Shown here: positions 53,852 to 62,587 of the stretch, one piece after another
Layout of the letters: each line of letters starts with the position of its first letter
How positions within the stretch are numbered: position 1 is the stretch's first letter
Notes under the pieces: model-generated
Databases searched by the model: none
Told to the model about the DNA's origin: nothing
The model's input: the letters and a program-made list of their open reading frames with translations, nothing else
Source: Senegalia massiliensis
GTDB taxonomy: Bacteria > Bacillota > Clostridia > Tissierellales > SIT17
Direction: 5' to 3'
Assembly (NCBI RefSeq): GCF_009911265.1
Contig: NZ_QXXA01000006.1
Coordinates: forward strand, 124,001 to 188,000
DNA: 64,000 nt
Translations under genes and position numbers: made by a program

Positions 53852-55159
53852 TTAATTTTTATTTATTGCTATTTTCTTTATATTTATCAAATATAAAGAA
53901 AATAGCAAAGTACATATCTCCGCTAAAATAATAGAAGTCCAAATGCCTATATCTTCTATAATTAGAGGAAGAATTATTACAAAAACTACTGTAAACACTA
54001 GCCCTCTACTTGCAGATATAATATTTGCTATTTTAGGCTTTTCTGTTGATTGATAATAATTTATATTAACTATATTTATTGAGGCAATAATAAATGAAAA
54101 GGCATAAATAACCATAGCATCAAAAGTTAATTTTATAAGTGTTTTATCACTATTAAAAATACTAATTATTTTTTCTCCTAAAACTAATATTATTAAATAT
54201 ATTATTAATGAAGCAGTAAAGTTAGTTTTTACTCCCATTTTGAATACTTTGTTTACTTTTTTATAATTTTCTTTTCCATAATTATAGCTTAATAATGGTT
54301 GTATGCCTTGAGAAATACCAATAAATAATGCTATAAGCACCACACTTATATATCCAATTATACTAAAGCTTGCAATACCAACCTCTCCAATTCTTCTCAT
54401 TATAACTTGGTTAAAAACGAATACACTAACTGCTGGTGATACCTGAACTATAAACTCTGGTGTTCCTGCCTTAAGAATTCTAATGAGTTCAGATTTTTTA
54501 AGCTGAGGTATATATAGTTTAAGTTTTCCCTGATTTCTAAAAAAATGACTTAGTAGTAAGAATACACTAGATAATTGCCCTAATCCTGAGGCTATTGCCG
54601 CCCCAACTATTCCATAATTAAAAATAAATATAAACATATAATCTAAAACTATATTAGTTATTGCACCTACAATTAAAGCAATCATAGCTAGTTTTGGATT
54701 TCCATCATTTCTAACAAATGCACTTAGAGCTAAACTACCTGAAAACCCAAGACCGAACATCAAATAATAACGAAGATATTCAGCTGTACCTTTTGCTAAC
54801 TCATTACTAGCACCTAACATTTTAGCTAACCCCTCAGGAAAAAATACTCCAACTACTGATAATATACCTGTTATAACTACTATTAAAAATAAGCTTTCTA
54901 AAAATATATTATTACCTTCATCATACTTATTCTGACCAAATTTTATAGATGTTACTGCTGCACCACCCATAGTTATCATCATTGTAATAGCTATCATAAG
55001 TGTTGTAACAGGTAAAGCTATATTTATTGAAGCTAAAGCACTTGCTCCTACTCCTCTACCTACAAATATTCCATCAACAACTATATAAAGTGCAGAAACC
55101 ATCATACCTATTACAGATGGTACAGCATATTTTATAAACTCTTTCCATAGTGACTTCAT
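53852..55159 (-). CDS. MATE-family efflux transporter (2)
   Basis: The 435-residue protein has about 12 membrane helices and the MATE blocks FIKYAVPSVIGMMVSALYIVVDGIFVG, TSIKFGQNKYDEGNNIF and QPLLSYNYGKENYKKV. It is clearly related to the MATE protein at 51330-52661 but diverged over its length. It has its own MerR-type promoter and follows a second merR-like gene. Confidence 0.9.
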   Translation of the reverse strand: MKSLWKEFIKYAVPSVIGMMVSALYIVVDGIFVGRGVGASALASINIALPVTTLMIAITMMITMGGAAVTSIKFGQNKYDEGNNIFLESLFLIVVITGILSVVGVFFPEGLAKMLGASNELAKGTAEYLRYYLMFGLGFSGSLALSAFVRNDGNPKLAMIALIVGAITNIVLDYMFIFIFNYGIVGAAIASGLGQLSSVFLLLSHFFRNQGKLKLYIPQLKKSELIRILKAGTPEFIVQVSPAVSVFVFNQVIMRRIGEVGIASFSIIGYISVVLIALFIGISQGIQPLLSYNYGKENYKKVNKVFKMGVKTNFTASLIIYLIILVLGEKIISIFNSDKTLIKLTFDAMVIYAFSFIIASINIVNINYYQSTEKPKIANIISASRGLVFTVVFVIILPLIIEDIGIWTSIILAEICTLLFSLYLINIKKIAINKN

Positions 55160-55180
55160 AGTTCATCCCTCCTAAAAGAG

Positions 55181-55211
55181 ATTATAAAGTCTATACCATA
55201 TATAGAGTCAA
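55181..55211 (-). promoter_or_regulatory. MerR-type promoter/operator of MATE gene 2
   Basis: Minus-strand TTGACT (55211-55206) and TATAAT (55186-55181) are 19 bases apart. The spacer contains the dyad CTATA...TATAG. It lies between the second merR-like gene and the MATE gene. Confidence 0.85.
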
Positions 55212-55215
55212 TAGT

Positions 55216-56028
55216 TTAAATTAAAATTTGCAATTCATATAACAAATCAGAATTTTCACCTTGTTCTATTGTATTAAACAATTGCGTTTCGACTCCAATA
55301 CCTAAAGGATGAATATTATTTTCTTTAATGTACTTTAGTAATTTATCCATTGCCATTTCTCTTTCACTATCAAAATAGGCAATACATATAAAATTTCCAC
55401 CTAAAATTTCTTTAATATCAATTTCTTTGTTATTATTCTCAACACAAAGAGTTGAATAAACACTTTCATAAGATATCTTTCCTTCATTTAAAAACAAATC
55501 TAAACAAATAAAATATCCTGATTCTCCTTCAAACATAATCTCATTCTCTTCTATAATTTTATCCATACTTCTTAGTTTTATTTGAAAATCGCTCTCTTCA
55601 TCTTTTTTATTTAATGCAATCTCTATAATAAATCTTTTTTCAATTTGTCTAAAATATATTTCATTAGTTTCTTTATATTCTGTACCATATTTAATTTTAT
55701 CTTCTATATGTCCTATAGCCGTACTTATATTTTTTAGTCTAATTACCTCTTTATCTACTATTTTTTGTTGACTTTTTATAAAAGATAGTAATTTAATAAC
55801 ATCTTTACTATCTAATATTTTCTTAAGTTCCTTAAGAGGTGCTCCTATCTGTTTTGAATATTTAATTAGATCTAAATACATAAACTGATTTATTGTATAG
55901 TATCTATAGTTAGTATGTGGATCAACATAGGCTGGTTTTAAAAGTCCCATTTTGTCATAAAGCCTTAATGCTTGAATAGATACATTATTAATCTTAGCTG
56001 TTTCTCCTATAGAAAAATATTTTTCCAT
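55216..56028 (-). CDS. MerR-family regulator with effector-binding domain (2)
   Basis: At 270 residues it has a MerR DNA-binding domain (FSIGETAKINNVSIQALRLYD, MGLLKPAYVDPHTNYRYYTI), a coiled-coil linker (about 78-118) and a BmrR-like effector domain. It precedes MATE gene 2 and likely activates it. It differs strongly from the other MerR protein in its effector domain, so it may sense another compound. Confidence 0.9.
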   Translation of the reverse strand: MEKYFSIGETAKINNVSIQALRLYDKMGLLKPAYVDPHTNYRYYTINQFMYLDLIKYSKQIGAPLKELKKILDSKDVIKLLSFIKSQQKIVDKEVIRLKNISTAIGHIEDKIKYGTEYKETNEIYFRQIEKRFIIEIALNKKDEESDFQIKLRSMDKIIEENEIMFEGESGYFICLDLFLNEGKISYESVYSTLCVENNNKEIDIKEILGGNFICIAYFDSEREMAMDKLLKYIKENNIHPLGIGVETQLFNTIEQGENSDLLYELQILI

Positions 56029-56129
56029 AAATTCCTCCCTAATATAATTACTATATATAAAATATAAATCAATTTTCTATTCTATATACTTTTCTTAAAT
56101 TATATATATTTCTAGTGTAAATAACTATA

Positions 56130-56561
56130 TTACCTATTTTGTATTGCCCTACTTATAATCTTATTGTAAATTTCAATTAAATAAGGTTCATTAGAATATT
56201 TATCCAGGTTATTAGTTTTAACCCATCCTACAGCACTAGTTTCATATTCATTCAAAATTAACTCTTCATTTTCATCTGCTATTAATATATAAGATATATT
56301 TAGGTGTAAATGGGAAGAAACATACTTTCCCCTTTTAACATGACCATATACTGGTATAATATCAATAGATATAATCTCCTTGGTTAATGGCCAGACTTTA
56401 GAAATCCCTGTTTCTTCTTTTGCTTCTTTGAGTGCCACTTCTAGCATATAGTTATTTCCATCTGCATGACCTCCAGTCCAAGTCCAAGTATTATAAATAT
56501 TATGATGAATCATAAGTACCTTGTCTAAAGATTTATTTAAGATTAATCCAGAGCTAGTCAT
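56130..56561 (-). CDS. NUDIX hydrolase, start uncertain
   Basis: The NUDIX box is seen as GHADGNNYMLEVALKEAKEETGI, near residues 36-58 from the ATG at 56561, with WTWTGGH before it. The family cleaves nucleoside diphosphate-X compounds. From this ATG the protein is only 143 residues. The frame continues upstream for 49 more codons (to 56708) with protein-like sequence such as NFREEIKNYKPINEQEVNDK and YIDKFYDDILTRENEIAHM, but holds no ATG, GTG or TTG. An AGGAAG stands eight bases before an ATT at 56693. Either a rare start codon is used or the gene has lost its start. Confidence 0.8.
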   Translation of the reverse strand: MTSSGLILNKSLDKVLMIHHNIYNTWTWTGGHADGNNYMLEVALKEAKEETGISKVWPLTKEIISIDIIPVYGHVKRGKYVSSHLHLNISYILIADENEELILNEYETSAVGWVKTNNLDKYSNEPYLIEIYNKIISRAIQNR

Positions 56562-56830
56562 ATGAGCTATCTCATTTTCTCTAGTTAGTATATCGTCATA
56601 AAATTTATCTATATACTCTAAAATAACTTTTTTATCATTAACTTCTTGTTCGTTAATTGGTTTATAATTCTTTATTTCTTCTCTAAAGTTAATAAGTCTA
56701 CACTTCCTTTATATTTTATAATTAAATATTTAGAATTGTGGTTATTTATTTCTAATTTTATTTTATCTTATTTTGCAAAGATTTTACTACTTATGGCATG
56801 TTGACTGTCAATTAACTTGTATTATTATAG

Positions 56831-57454
56831 TTATTGTTTACAATAAAAAGATTTTATTATTTCTGCTAATTCTTTTGGTGAATCAGTATTTACCTCGTGT
56901 CCAGCATTTTTTACAAATTGAATTTCTGATTTTATGATATTTTCAGCTATATTCTTTGTAGCTTTTTTATTTGCTTTATCTTTTTCTCCACATATAACTA
57001 GCACAGGACATGAAATATTTTTTAGGTTTTGACTAAAGTTTAAATCCATCATAGAATTTGTTAATTCAATAAATTCTTTCTTTCTAAGTCCTACCCCTTT
57101 AAAAGATTTCTCAGGTATGAATCGAAAAATAATATTTTGAAGTTTAAGTAATACTTTTGGCATTTCATATTGTGTCCCTATCAATATCAAAGAATTAACC
57201 TTTGAAGGATTATCTATGGCATAATTTAATGCAAGAACTCCACCTAATGAAAGTCCACATAGATTTAACGGTTCCGAAAAATTATCACAATACTGTGAAA
57301 AGGACTGATATAGATTTGAATATGTTATATCTCCTATTCTTAGAAATAAAGATAAATCTGGACAGATAATATTCTCTTGTACTCCCATATAAGAAATTGT
57401 TTTATTCCAACTTGATGAATCTTGTCCAAGTCCATGAATTAATATATACTTCAT
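56831..57454 (-). CDS. Alpha/beta-hydrolase
   Basis: At 207 residues it has the oxyanion region MKYILIHGLGQDSSSWNKTI, nucleophile elbow LCGLSLGGVLALNYA (Ser), an Asp in VICGEKDKANK and a C-terminal His in VKNAGHEVNTDSP, the full catalytic triad. Substrate unknown. The ATG at 57454 with AAAGGAAG upstream is preferred over a TTG seven codons earlier that lies in front of the Shine-Dalgarno. Confidence 0.88.
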   Translation of the reverse strand: MKYILIHGLGQDSSSWNKTISYMGVQENIICPDLSLFLRIGDITYSNLYQSFSQYCDNFSEPLNLCGLSLGGVLALNYAIDNPSKVNSLILIGTQYEMPKVLLKLQNIIFRFIPEKSFKGVGLRKKEFIELTNSMMDLNFSQNLKNISCPVLVICGEKDKANKKATKNIAENIIKSEIQFVKNAGHEVNTDSPKELAEIIKSFYCKQ

Positions 57455-57754
57455 TATATACTTCCTTTCTGACAAGCTTTAATTCGTTGCCATAGTTTAT
57501 TAATAATTACATATTTCTTTCTTAATTATTAAATATAATCTTTTTTATGTATATTTGTCTTATTACCCATAAAGGATTCTATAGTATAAATACAATCTTC
57601 AGATATACTATATTGTATCATTTATATAAAACTAATGTCTGAAAATTCCCCTTCTTTTTCACGTAAATTTTCAACAATAAAATTCGATTTGGATTTCATC
57701 TTTATCAACCAGATATCCTAGAGTTGAACATAATCTTTCATGCCAGATACATAT
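57455..57754. other. Intergenic region with possible gene debris
   Basis: Between the hydrolase gene and the decarboxylase operon terminator. The minus strand shows protein-like pieces in two frames (WHERLCSTLGYLVDKDEIQI and NFIVENLREKEGEFSDISF), without a convincing start, which suggests a small decayed gene around 57620-57735. Confidence 0.35.
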
Positions 57755-57782
57755 AAAAAAAGCCAGGGAAAATTCCCTGACT
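57755..57782 (-). terminator. Terminator of the malonate/decarboxylase operon
   Basis: On the minus strand AGTCAGGGAA pairs with TTCCCTGGCT with a very small loop, followed by seven T, just after the beta-subunit stop. Confidence 0.88.
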
Positions 57783-57787
57783 TATTT

Positions 57788-58918
57788 CTAAGCAAAAAAC
57801 ATTAATAATAGTCCTGCTGCTACTGCTGAACCAATAACTCCTGCCACATTTGGTCCCATTGCATGCATAAGTAAGAAGTTTGAAGGATTTTCTTCTTGTC
57901 CAACCTTTTGAGCTACCCTTGATGCCATTGGTACTGCTGATACACCTGCTGCTCCTATGATTGGGTTTATCTTTCCACCGCTTAATTTATACATCAATCT
58001 TCCAAATAATACTCCTGTTGCAGTTCCTACGGAGAATGCTAAAAGTCCTAAAGCTATTATGCTTAATGTTTCAGCTGTTAAAAATAACTCAGCTTCTGCC
58101 TTTGCTCCAACTGTTATGCCTAATAAAATTGTAACTATATACATTAATGAATTTTGAGTTGTTTCTGTAAGCTTTGGTACTACTCCTGATTCCTTGATCA
58201 AATTACCAAGCATCAACATTCCTATCAAAGCTGCTGCTGATGGTAATAACAATATTGTAAATATAGCCACTATTATTGGAAATATTATCTTTTCCTTTTT
58301 AGATACTGGTCTTAACTGTTCCATCTTAACCTGTCTCTGTTCCTTAGTAGTTAAAGCCCTCATTATTGGTGGCTGTATAATTGGTACTAAAGCCATGTAT
58401 GAATAAGCTGCTATGGCTATAGGACCTAATAGATCAGGAGCTAATCGGGATGTTAAGAATAATGCCGTAGGCCCATCTGCTCCCCCTATTATTGCCACTG
58501 ATGCTGCCTCTGGTCCTGAAAAACTTACAAAGGGTAAAATTTTATCTAAAAATATTGCCCCAATAAATGTGAAGAATATACCAAATTGAGCTGCCGCTCC
58601 CAACAATATACTCTTAGGATTAGCAATCAGAGGACCAAAATCCGTTCCTGCTCCTACACATAGGAAAATTAATGGAGGATAAATTCCTAAATCAGTTCCC
58701 TGATATAGATAGTACAATAGACCTCCCTCTTCCATTAGTCCCCCTAAAGGCATATTAACTAATAACATACCAAAGGCAATAGGTATTAATAAGTATGGTT
58801 CATATCCTTTTTTTATAGCTAGATATAAAAATGTCAAAGCTATTCCTATCATAATTACTTCTTTATAAGTAATAGCTGCAAAGCCGGTACTTTGCCAAAA
58901 TTCCTGTAATATATCCAT
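57788..58918 (-). CDS. Na+-translocating decarboxylase, beta subunit
   Basis: At 376 residues this is the membrane ion pump of the OadB/GcdB/MmdB family: GVGAGTDFGPLIANPKS-type LCVGAGTDFGPLIANP, IIGGADGPTALFLTSRLAPDL with the Na+-binding Asp, and INPIIGAAGVSAVPMASRVA, NFLLMHAMGPNVAGVIGSA. It decarboxylates carboxybiotin and exports Na+. It is the last gene of the operon. Confidence 0.95.
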   Translation of the reverse strand: MDILQEFWQSTGFAAITYKEVIMIGIALTFLYLAIKKGYEPYLLIPIAFGMLLVNMPLGGLMEEGGLLYYLYQGTDLGIYPPLIFLCVGAGTDFGPLIANPKSILLGAAAQFGIFFTFIGAIFLDKILPFVSFSGPEAASVAIIGGADGPTALFLTSRLAPDLLGPIAIAAYSYMALVPIIQPPIMRALTTKEQRQVKMEQLRPVSKKEKIIFPIIVAIFTILLLPSAAALIGMLMLGNLIKESGVVPKLTETTQNSLMYIVTILLGITVGAKAEAELFLTAETLSIIALGLLAFSVGTATGVLFGRLMYKLSGGKINPIIGAAGVSAVPMASRVAQKVGQEENPSNFLLMHAMGPNVAGVIGSAVAAGLLLMFFA

Positions 58919-58950
58919 TTAAATTTACCTTCCTTTCTTCCTTAGTAAAA

Positions 58951-59346
58951 TTATTCTAAAGATATCAATGGATCTCCTGAGCTAACTGATGCTCCCTTAG
59001 AAGTATTGATTGCTGCAACTTTTCCGGCTCTTGGTGCCATTATCTCATTTTCCATTTTCATAGCTTCAAGTATTAATAATACATCCCCTTCAGCTACTGT
59101 ATCTCCTTCATTTACCTTTACATCTACTACAGTTCCTGGCATTGGTGCGTTTACAGTTTCTGCTCCTACTGGTGCTGGCTTAGGTGCTGGAGCTGCTTTC
59201 TTTGGTTGTGGCTTTGGTTGAGCCTTTGGTGCCGGTGCTGGTGATGGTTTTGACTCTCTAGATGTCCTTACTTCAGATCCAACTCCTACTTCCTCTACTT
59301 CTACCTCATATGTGTTTTCATTAACAGTTATATTATATTTTTTCAT
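58951..59346 (-). CDS. Biotin carboxyl carrier subunit of the decarboxylase
   Basis: The 131-residue protein has a short N-terminal beta segment, an Ala/Pro/Lys-rich linker (about 33-60, [16 protein letters not shown]) and a C-terminal biotinyl domain with EAMKMEN, biotin on Lys97. It shuttles CO2 as carboxybiotin from the carboxyltransferase to the membrane pump. It lies between the small membrane subunit and beta-subunit genes, as in the mmd operon of Propionigenium and Veillonella. Confidence 0.93.
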   Translation of the reverse strand: MKKYNITVNENTYEVEVEEVGVGSEVRTSRESKPSPAPAPKAQPKPQPKKAAPAPKPAPVGAETVNAPMPGTVVDVKVNEGDTVAEGDVLLILEAMKMENEIMAPRAGKVAAINTSKGASVSSGDPLISLE

Positions 59347-59360
59347 ACCTAATATCCTCC

Positions 59361-59741
59361 TTAATGTCCCTTTAGATTATTATATATTCCCTCTTGTCTT
59401 CCTGCCATAGCCCATACAGGAGATGCTTGAGATACCCTTTTAATATTTCTTATATATATATTTTCCACAGACTGTCCTGTAGCTGCTGATATAGCAGCAG
59501 CAATAACTGATACTAACTCTTCGTCATTATCTACAATCTCTTCAGTATTCTCCACTACAGTATTTTCATTAACTGGTAGTACTCCCTTTTTTACAGGCTC
59601 TTTTTTCTCTTCCTTATAAAAAGCTGATTTAAATCCAGTTAATATTAAAGATATAACTACTAGTGTAGCAAATACTATTGCCATACTAAATACTGTTACG
59701 ATTAAACCTTCTGAAAGAGATATTCCATCTTGTAAATTCAT
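59361..59741 (-). CDS. Decarboxylase small membrane subunit (OadG/MmdD type)
   Basis: The 126-residue protein has one N-terminal membrane helix (about 13-35), a charged linker and a C-terminal segment with [20 protein letters not shown] and [16 protein letters not shown] typical of the OadG/MmdD family. It helps assemble the carboxyltransferase on the membrane. It follows mmdA with a 26-base gap. Confidence 0.85.
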   Translation of the reverse strand: MNLQDGISLSEGLIVTVFSMAIVFATLVVISLILTGFKSAFYKEEKKEPVKKGVLPVNENTVVENTEEIVDNDEELVSVIAAAISAATGQSVENIYIRNIKRVSQASPVWAMAGRQEGIYNNLKGH

Positions 59742-59767
59742 CTAATTCACCTCTCTAACTATTAAAA

Positions 59768-61315
59768 TTATAATGGAAGATTACCATGTTTCTTAGCAGG
59801 TCTATCTTCTCTCTTACTTGATAACATATCAAATGCACTAATAATTCTTGGTCTAGTTAATTGAGGTTCTATTACATCATCAACATATCCTCTTGATGCA
59901 GCTATATAAGGATTTGCTATTGTATCTCTATATTCTTTTATCTTCTTACCTCTCATTTGAACTGCATCATCAGCATTTTTAATCTCTTTTCTAAAGATTA
60001 TATTAGCAGCACCTTCCGGTCCCATTACTGCAATTTCTGATGTAGGCCATGCCAATACTAAATCAGCCTTAAGATGTCTTGAACACATTGCAATATATGC
60101 TCCACCATAAGCTTTTCTAAGTATTACAGTTACCTTTGGCACTGTAGCTTCTGAATATGCATATAACATCTTAGCCCCATGTCTTATAATTCCTCCATAC
60201 TCTTGACCAGTTCCTGGTAAGAATCCTGGAACGTCTACTAAAGTAAGTAATGGTATATTAAAGGAATCACAAGTTCTTATAAATCTTGCCGCTTTATCTG
60301 AAGCGTTGATATCTAAACATCCTGCTAAAACCTTCGGTTGATTAGCTACAATACCTACTGATCTACCGTTTAATCTTATAAATCCAGTTACTATATTCTG
60401 TGCATAATAAGGTTGAACTTCTAAGAACTCTCCCCCATCTGCTAGTGTATATATTATATCCTTAATATCATAAGGTCTATTTGGATTATCAGGTACTATT
60501 TCATTTAACTTCTCATCGATTCTATTTATTTCATCTTGGGAATCAAATATTGGAGCATCTTCTAAATTATTAGAAGGCAAGAAGCTTAATAATAATTTGA
60601 TCTTTTCAATCGTTTCCTCTTCACTATTGTCTACAAAATGGGCTACACCACTAGTAGAGTTGTGAGTCATTGCTCCTCCTAACTCTTCAGCTGAAACCTC
60701 CTCTCCAGTTACTGTTTTGATAACTTGCGGACCAGTGATAAACATCTTACTAATATTATCTACCATGAATATAAAGTCAGTTAATGCTGGTGAATAAACT
60801 GCACCACCGGCACAAGGACCCATTATTACAGAAATCTGAGGAATAACTCCTGAAGCTATGGTGTTATTAAAGAATATATCTCCATATCCAGATAAAGCAT
60901 CTACGCCTTCTTGAATTCTAGCTCCACCGGAGTCATTTATTCCTATAATAGGAGCTCCTACCTTCATAGCCATTTCTTGTACCTTGGTGATTTTAGCTGC
61001 ATGCATCTCCCCTAAAGATCCACCAATTACAGTGAAGTCTTGAGCAAATACATATACTAATCTTCCATCAACAGTACCATATCCTGTAACTACTCCTTCC
61101 CCAGAAGTTTTTTTCTTTTCCATTCCAAAATTAGTACATCTGTGCTCTACAAAGGTATCTACCTCGATAAAGCTACCTTCATCCATTAACTTTTCTATCC
61201 TTTCCCTTGCTGTTAATTTACCCTTAGCATGTTGTTTTTCTATGCTCTTTTCTCCACCACCAAGTTTTACCTTTTTCTTTAAGTTTCGGAGTTCTTCTAA
61301 CCTATCTATTGACAT
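59768..61315 (-). CDS. mmdA: Acyl-CoA carboxyltransferase, methylmalonyl-CoA decarboxylase alpha-like
   Basis: At 515 residues it matches the acyl-CoA carboxyltransferase family: [48 protein letters not shown] and [19 protein letters not shown], with the two oxyanion regions. MmdA moves CO2 from (methyl)malonyl-CoA to biotin. The neighbours here are malonate genes and no methylmalonyl-CoA mutase or epimerase, so malonyl-CoA may be the real substrate. Start ATG behind AGGAGGAAAGGAA. Confidence 0.92.
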   Translation of the reverse strand: MSIDRLEELRNLKKKVKLGGGEKSIEKQHAKGKLTARERIEKLMDEGSFIEVDTFVEHRCTNFGMEKKKTSGEGVVTGYGTVDGRLVYVFAQDFTVIGGSLGEMHAAKITKVQEMAMKVGAPIIGINDSGGARIQEGVDALSGYGDIFFNNTIASGVIPQISVIMGPCAGGAVYSPALTDFIFMVDNISKMFITGPQVIKTVTGEEVSAEELGGAMTHNSTSGVAHFVDNSEEETIEKIKLLLSFLPSNNLEDAPIFDSQDEINRIDEKLNEIVPDNPNRPYDIKDIIYTLADGGEFLEVQPYYAQNIVTGFIRLNGRSVGIVANQPKVLAGCLDINASDKAARFIRTCDSFNIPLLTLVDVPGFLPGTGQEYGGIIRHGAKMLYAYSEATVPKVTVILRKAYGGAYIAMCSRHLKADLVLAWPTSEIAVMGPEGAANIIFRKEIKNADDAVQMRGKKIKEYRDTIANPYIAASRGYVDDVIEPQLTRPRIISAFDMLSSKREDRPAKKHGNLPL

Positions 61316-61378
61316 TTCCTTTCCTCCTAATATTAAATTTAAACATCTATAAAATAAGTTCTTAGCTATATATTAATA

Positions 61379-62137
61379 CTAAAATATAGCATTTACTAAC
61401 ATGTATCCTATTGATGGTACTAAAAGACTTCCCAATCCAGTAAAGAATGTGGCAGTCATTGCACCATAAGGAACAAGTTCTGCATTAGTAGCTGCTAGTC
61501 CTCCAGCAACTCCACTTGTAGTTCCTATAAGCCCACCATATACCATTGCTGATGTTGGGTTATCTAATTTAATTATTGAAGCAACGAAAGGAGTAATGAT
61601 CATAGTTAATACTGATTTAACAACTCCTGCTGCAATTGATAATGCAATTACATCAGAACTAGCTCCTAGAGCTGATCCTGCAACAGGACCCACTACAAAA
61701 GTAACTGCTCCTCCACCTATAGTAGTTATATCTGCAGGATCAGTATATCCCAATAGTGCAGCGATAGCTGCTCCTATAATAAAGGAAAATAATACCCCTA
61801 CTAAAAGAGATACTATACCTGGTAATCCAGCTTTTTTTATATTTTTAAGGTCTATACCATAGGCAGTAGATATTATAGCATAATCCCTAAGCATTCCTCC
61901 ACCTAACAATCCAACTCCTGTAAATAAACTCACATCAGCTAGTCCCTTTTCTCCACCAGTATATTTTCCAGCTATATAAGCAAGAACTAAACCAACTACA
62001 ATTGCTATAGCAGATCCCATTCTTCTTTGTCCAATCATATCGGCAAAACCATAGGATATAACCATTATTAATGCAACTATACCAAGGGCTGCTACTAGAT
62101 CATAGGATGTAAATAATGTATTTATGATATCCATCAT
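61379..62137 (-). CDS. madM: Malonate/Na+ symporter subunit MadM
   Basis: The 252-residue membrane protein has about eight to nine helices and the MadM blocks LFTGVGLLGGGMLRDYAIIST, GGGAVTFVVGPVAGSALGASS and YGGLIGTTSGVAGGLAATN. MadL and MadM together take up malonate with Na+ in Malonomonas rubra. It directly follows madL. Confidence 0.92.
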   Translation of the reverse strand: MMDIINTLFTSYDLVAALGIVALIMVISYGFADMIGQRRMGSAIAIVVGLVLAYIAGKYTGGEKGLADVSLFTGVGLLGGGMLRDYAIISTAYGIDLKNIKKAGLPGIVSLLVGVLFSFIIGAAIAALLGYTDPADITTIGGGAVTFVVGPVAGSALGASSDVIALSIAAGVVKSVLTMIITPFVASIIKLDNPTSAMVYGGLIGTTSGVAGGLAATNAELVPYGAMTATFFTGLGSLLVPSIGYMLVNAIF

Positions 62138-62149
62138 CTTTAATCACCT

Positions 62150-62521
62150 CTACTCGTTATTTTCTTTGATAGTTAATTTTGTAATTAATGGCACTAATAA
62201 TAATGCTCCTATGGTTGCAACTCCTCCTGATAAAAATGCTACAGCTCCACCTTCAAAGGCTGCTACAACATTTTGTCTAGCAGACATTGCAACTACAATA
62301 GGTATATATAATGAACTCAATAGTAATATTCCATTTGATGTTCTCTTACTAAAGGGCTTGCCTTTCTTTTCAAAATGATTAGTAACTAAAATCAACATAA
62401 GCATTGCAAAACCTACTCCACCTACATTTCCACTTATTCCTAATAAGTTTCCTAATCCCATTCCAATAAATGAGCCTACGAACATACATAAAGCAACTAT
62501 GCCAAGACCATAAATTTCCAT
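62150..62521 (-). CDS. madL: Malonate/Na+ symporter subunit MadL
   Basis: The 123-residue membrane protein begins MEIYGLGIVALCMFVGSFIG and has GNVGGVGFAMLMLILVTNHFE and VVAAFEGGAVAFLSGGVATI, as in MadL. It has four hydrophobic stretches. It is the smaller partner of MadM, and its gene lies 12 bases upstream of madM with an AAGGAGGAC ribosome binding site of its own. Confidence 0.92.
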   Translation of the reverse strand: MEIYGLGIVALCMFVGSFIGMGLGNLLGISGNVGGVGFAMLMLILVTNHFEKKGKPFSKRTSNGILLLSSLYIPIVVAMSARQNVVAAFEGGAVAFLSGGVATIGALLLVPLITKLTIKENNE

Positions 62522-62551
62522 ATGCTTGTCCTCCTTGTTTTTATTAAATTA

Positions 62552-62581
62552 TAAGAAGATAGAGAAGACTCTATCTTCTTA
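62552..62581 (-). repeat. Intercistronic hairpin between CoA-transferase gene and madL
   Basis: A 13-bp perfect stem (TAAGAAGATAGAG and complement) around four bases, just after the CoA-transferase stop and without a T run. It could be a RNA processing or 3'-end stabilising element that sets different levels for the first gene and the rest. Confidence 0.65.
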
Positions 62582-62587
62582 CATGTA

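Noticed and set aside
57788-61315. Reading the decarboxylase as oxaloacetate or glutaconyl-CoA decarboxylase
   Set aside because: The alpha subunit is of the acyl-CoA carboxyltransferase type with no OadA-type TIM-barrel domain, and there are no glutaconate CoA-transferase or hydroxyglutaryl-CoA dehydratase genes nearby; malonyl- or methylmalonyl-CoA fits better.
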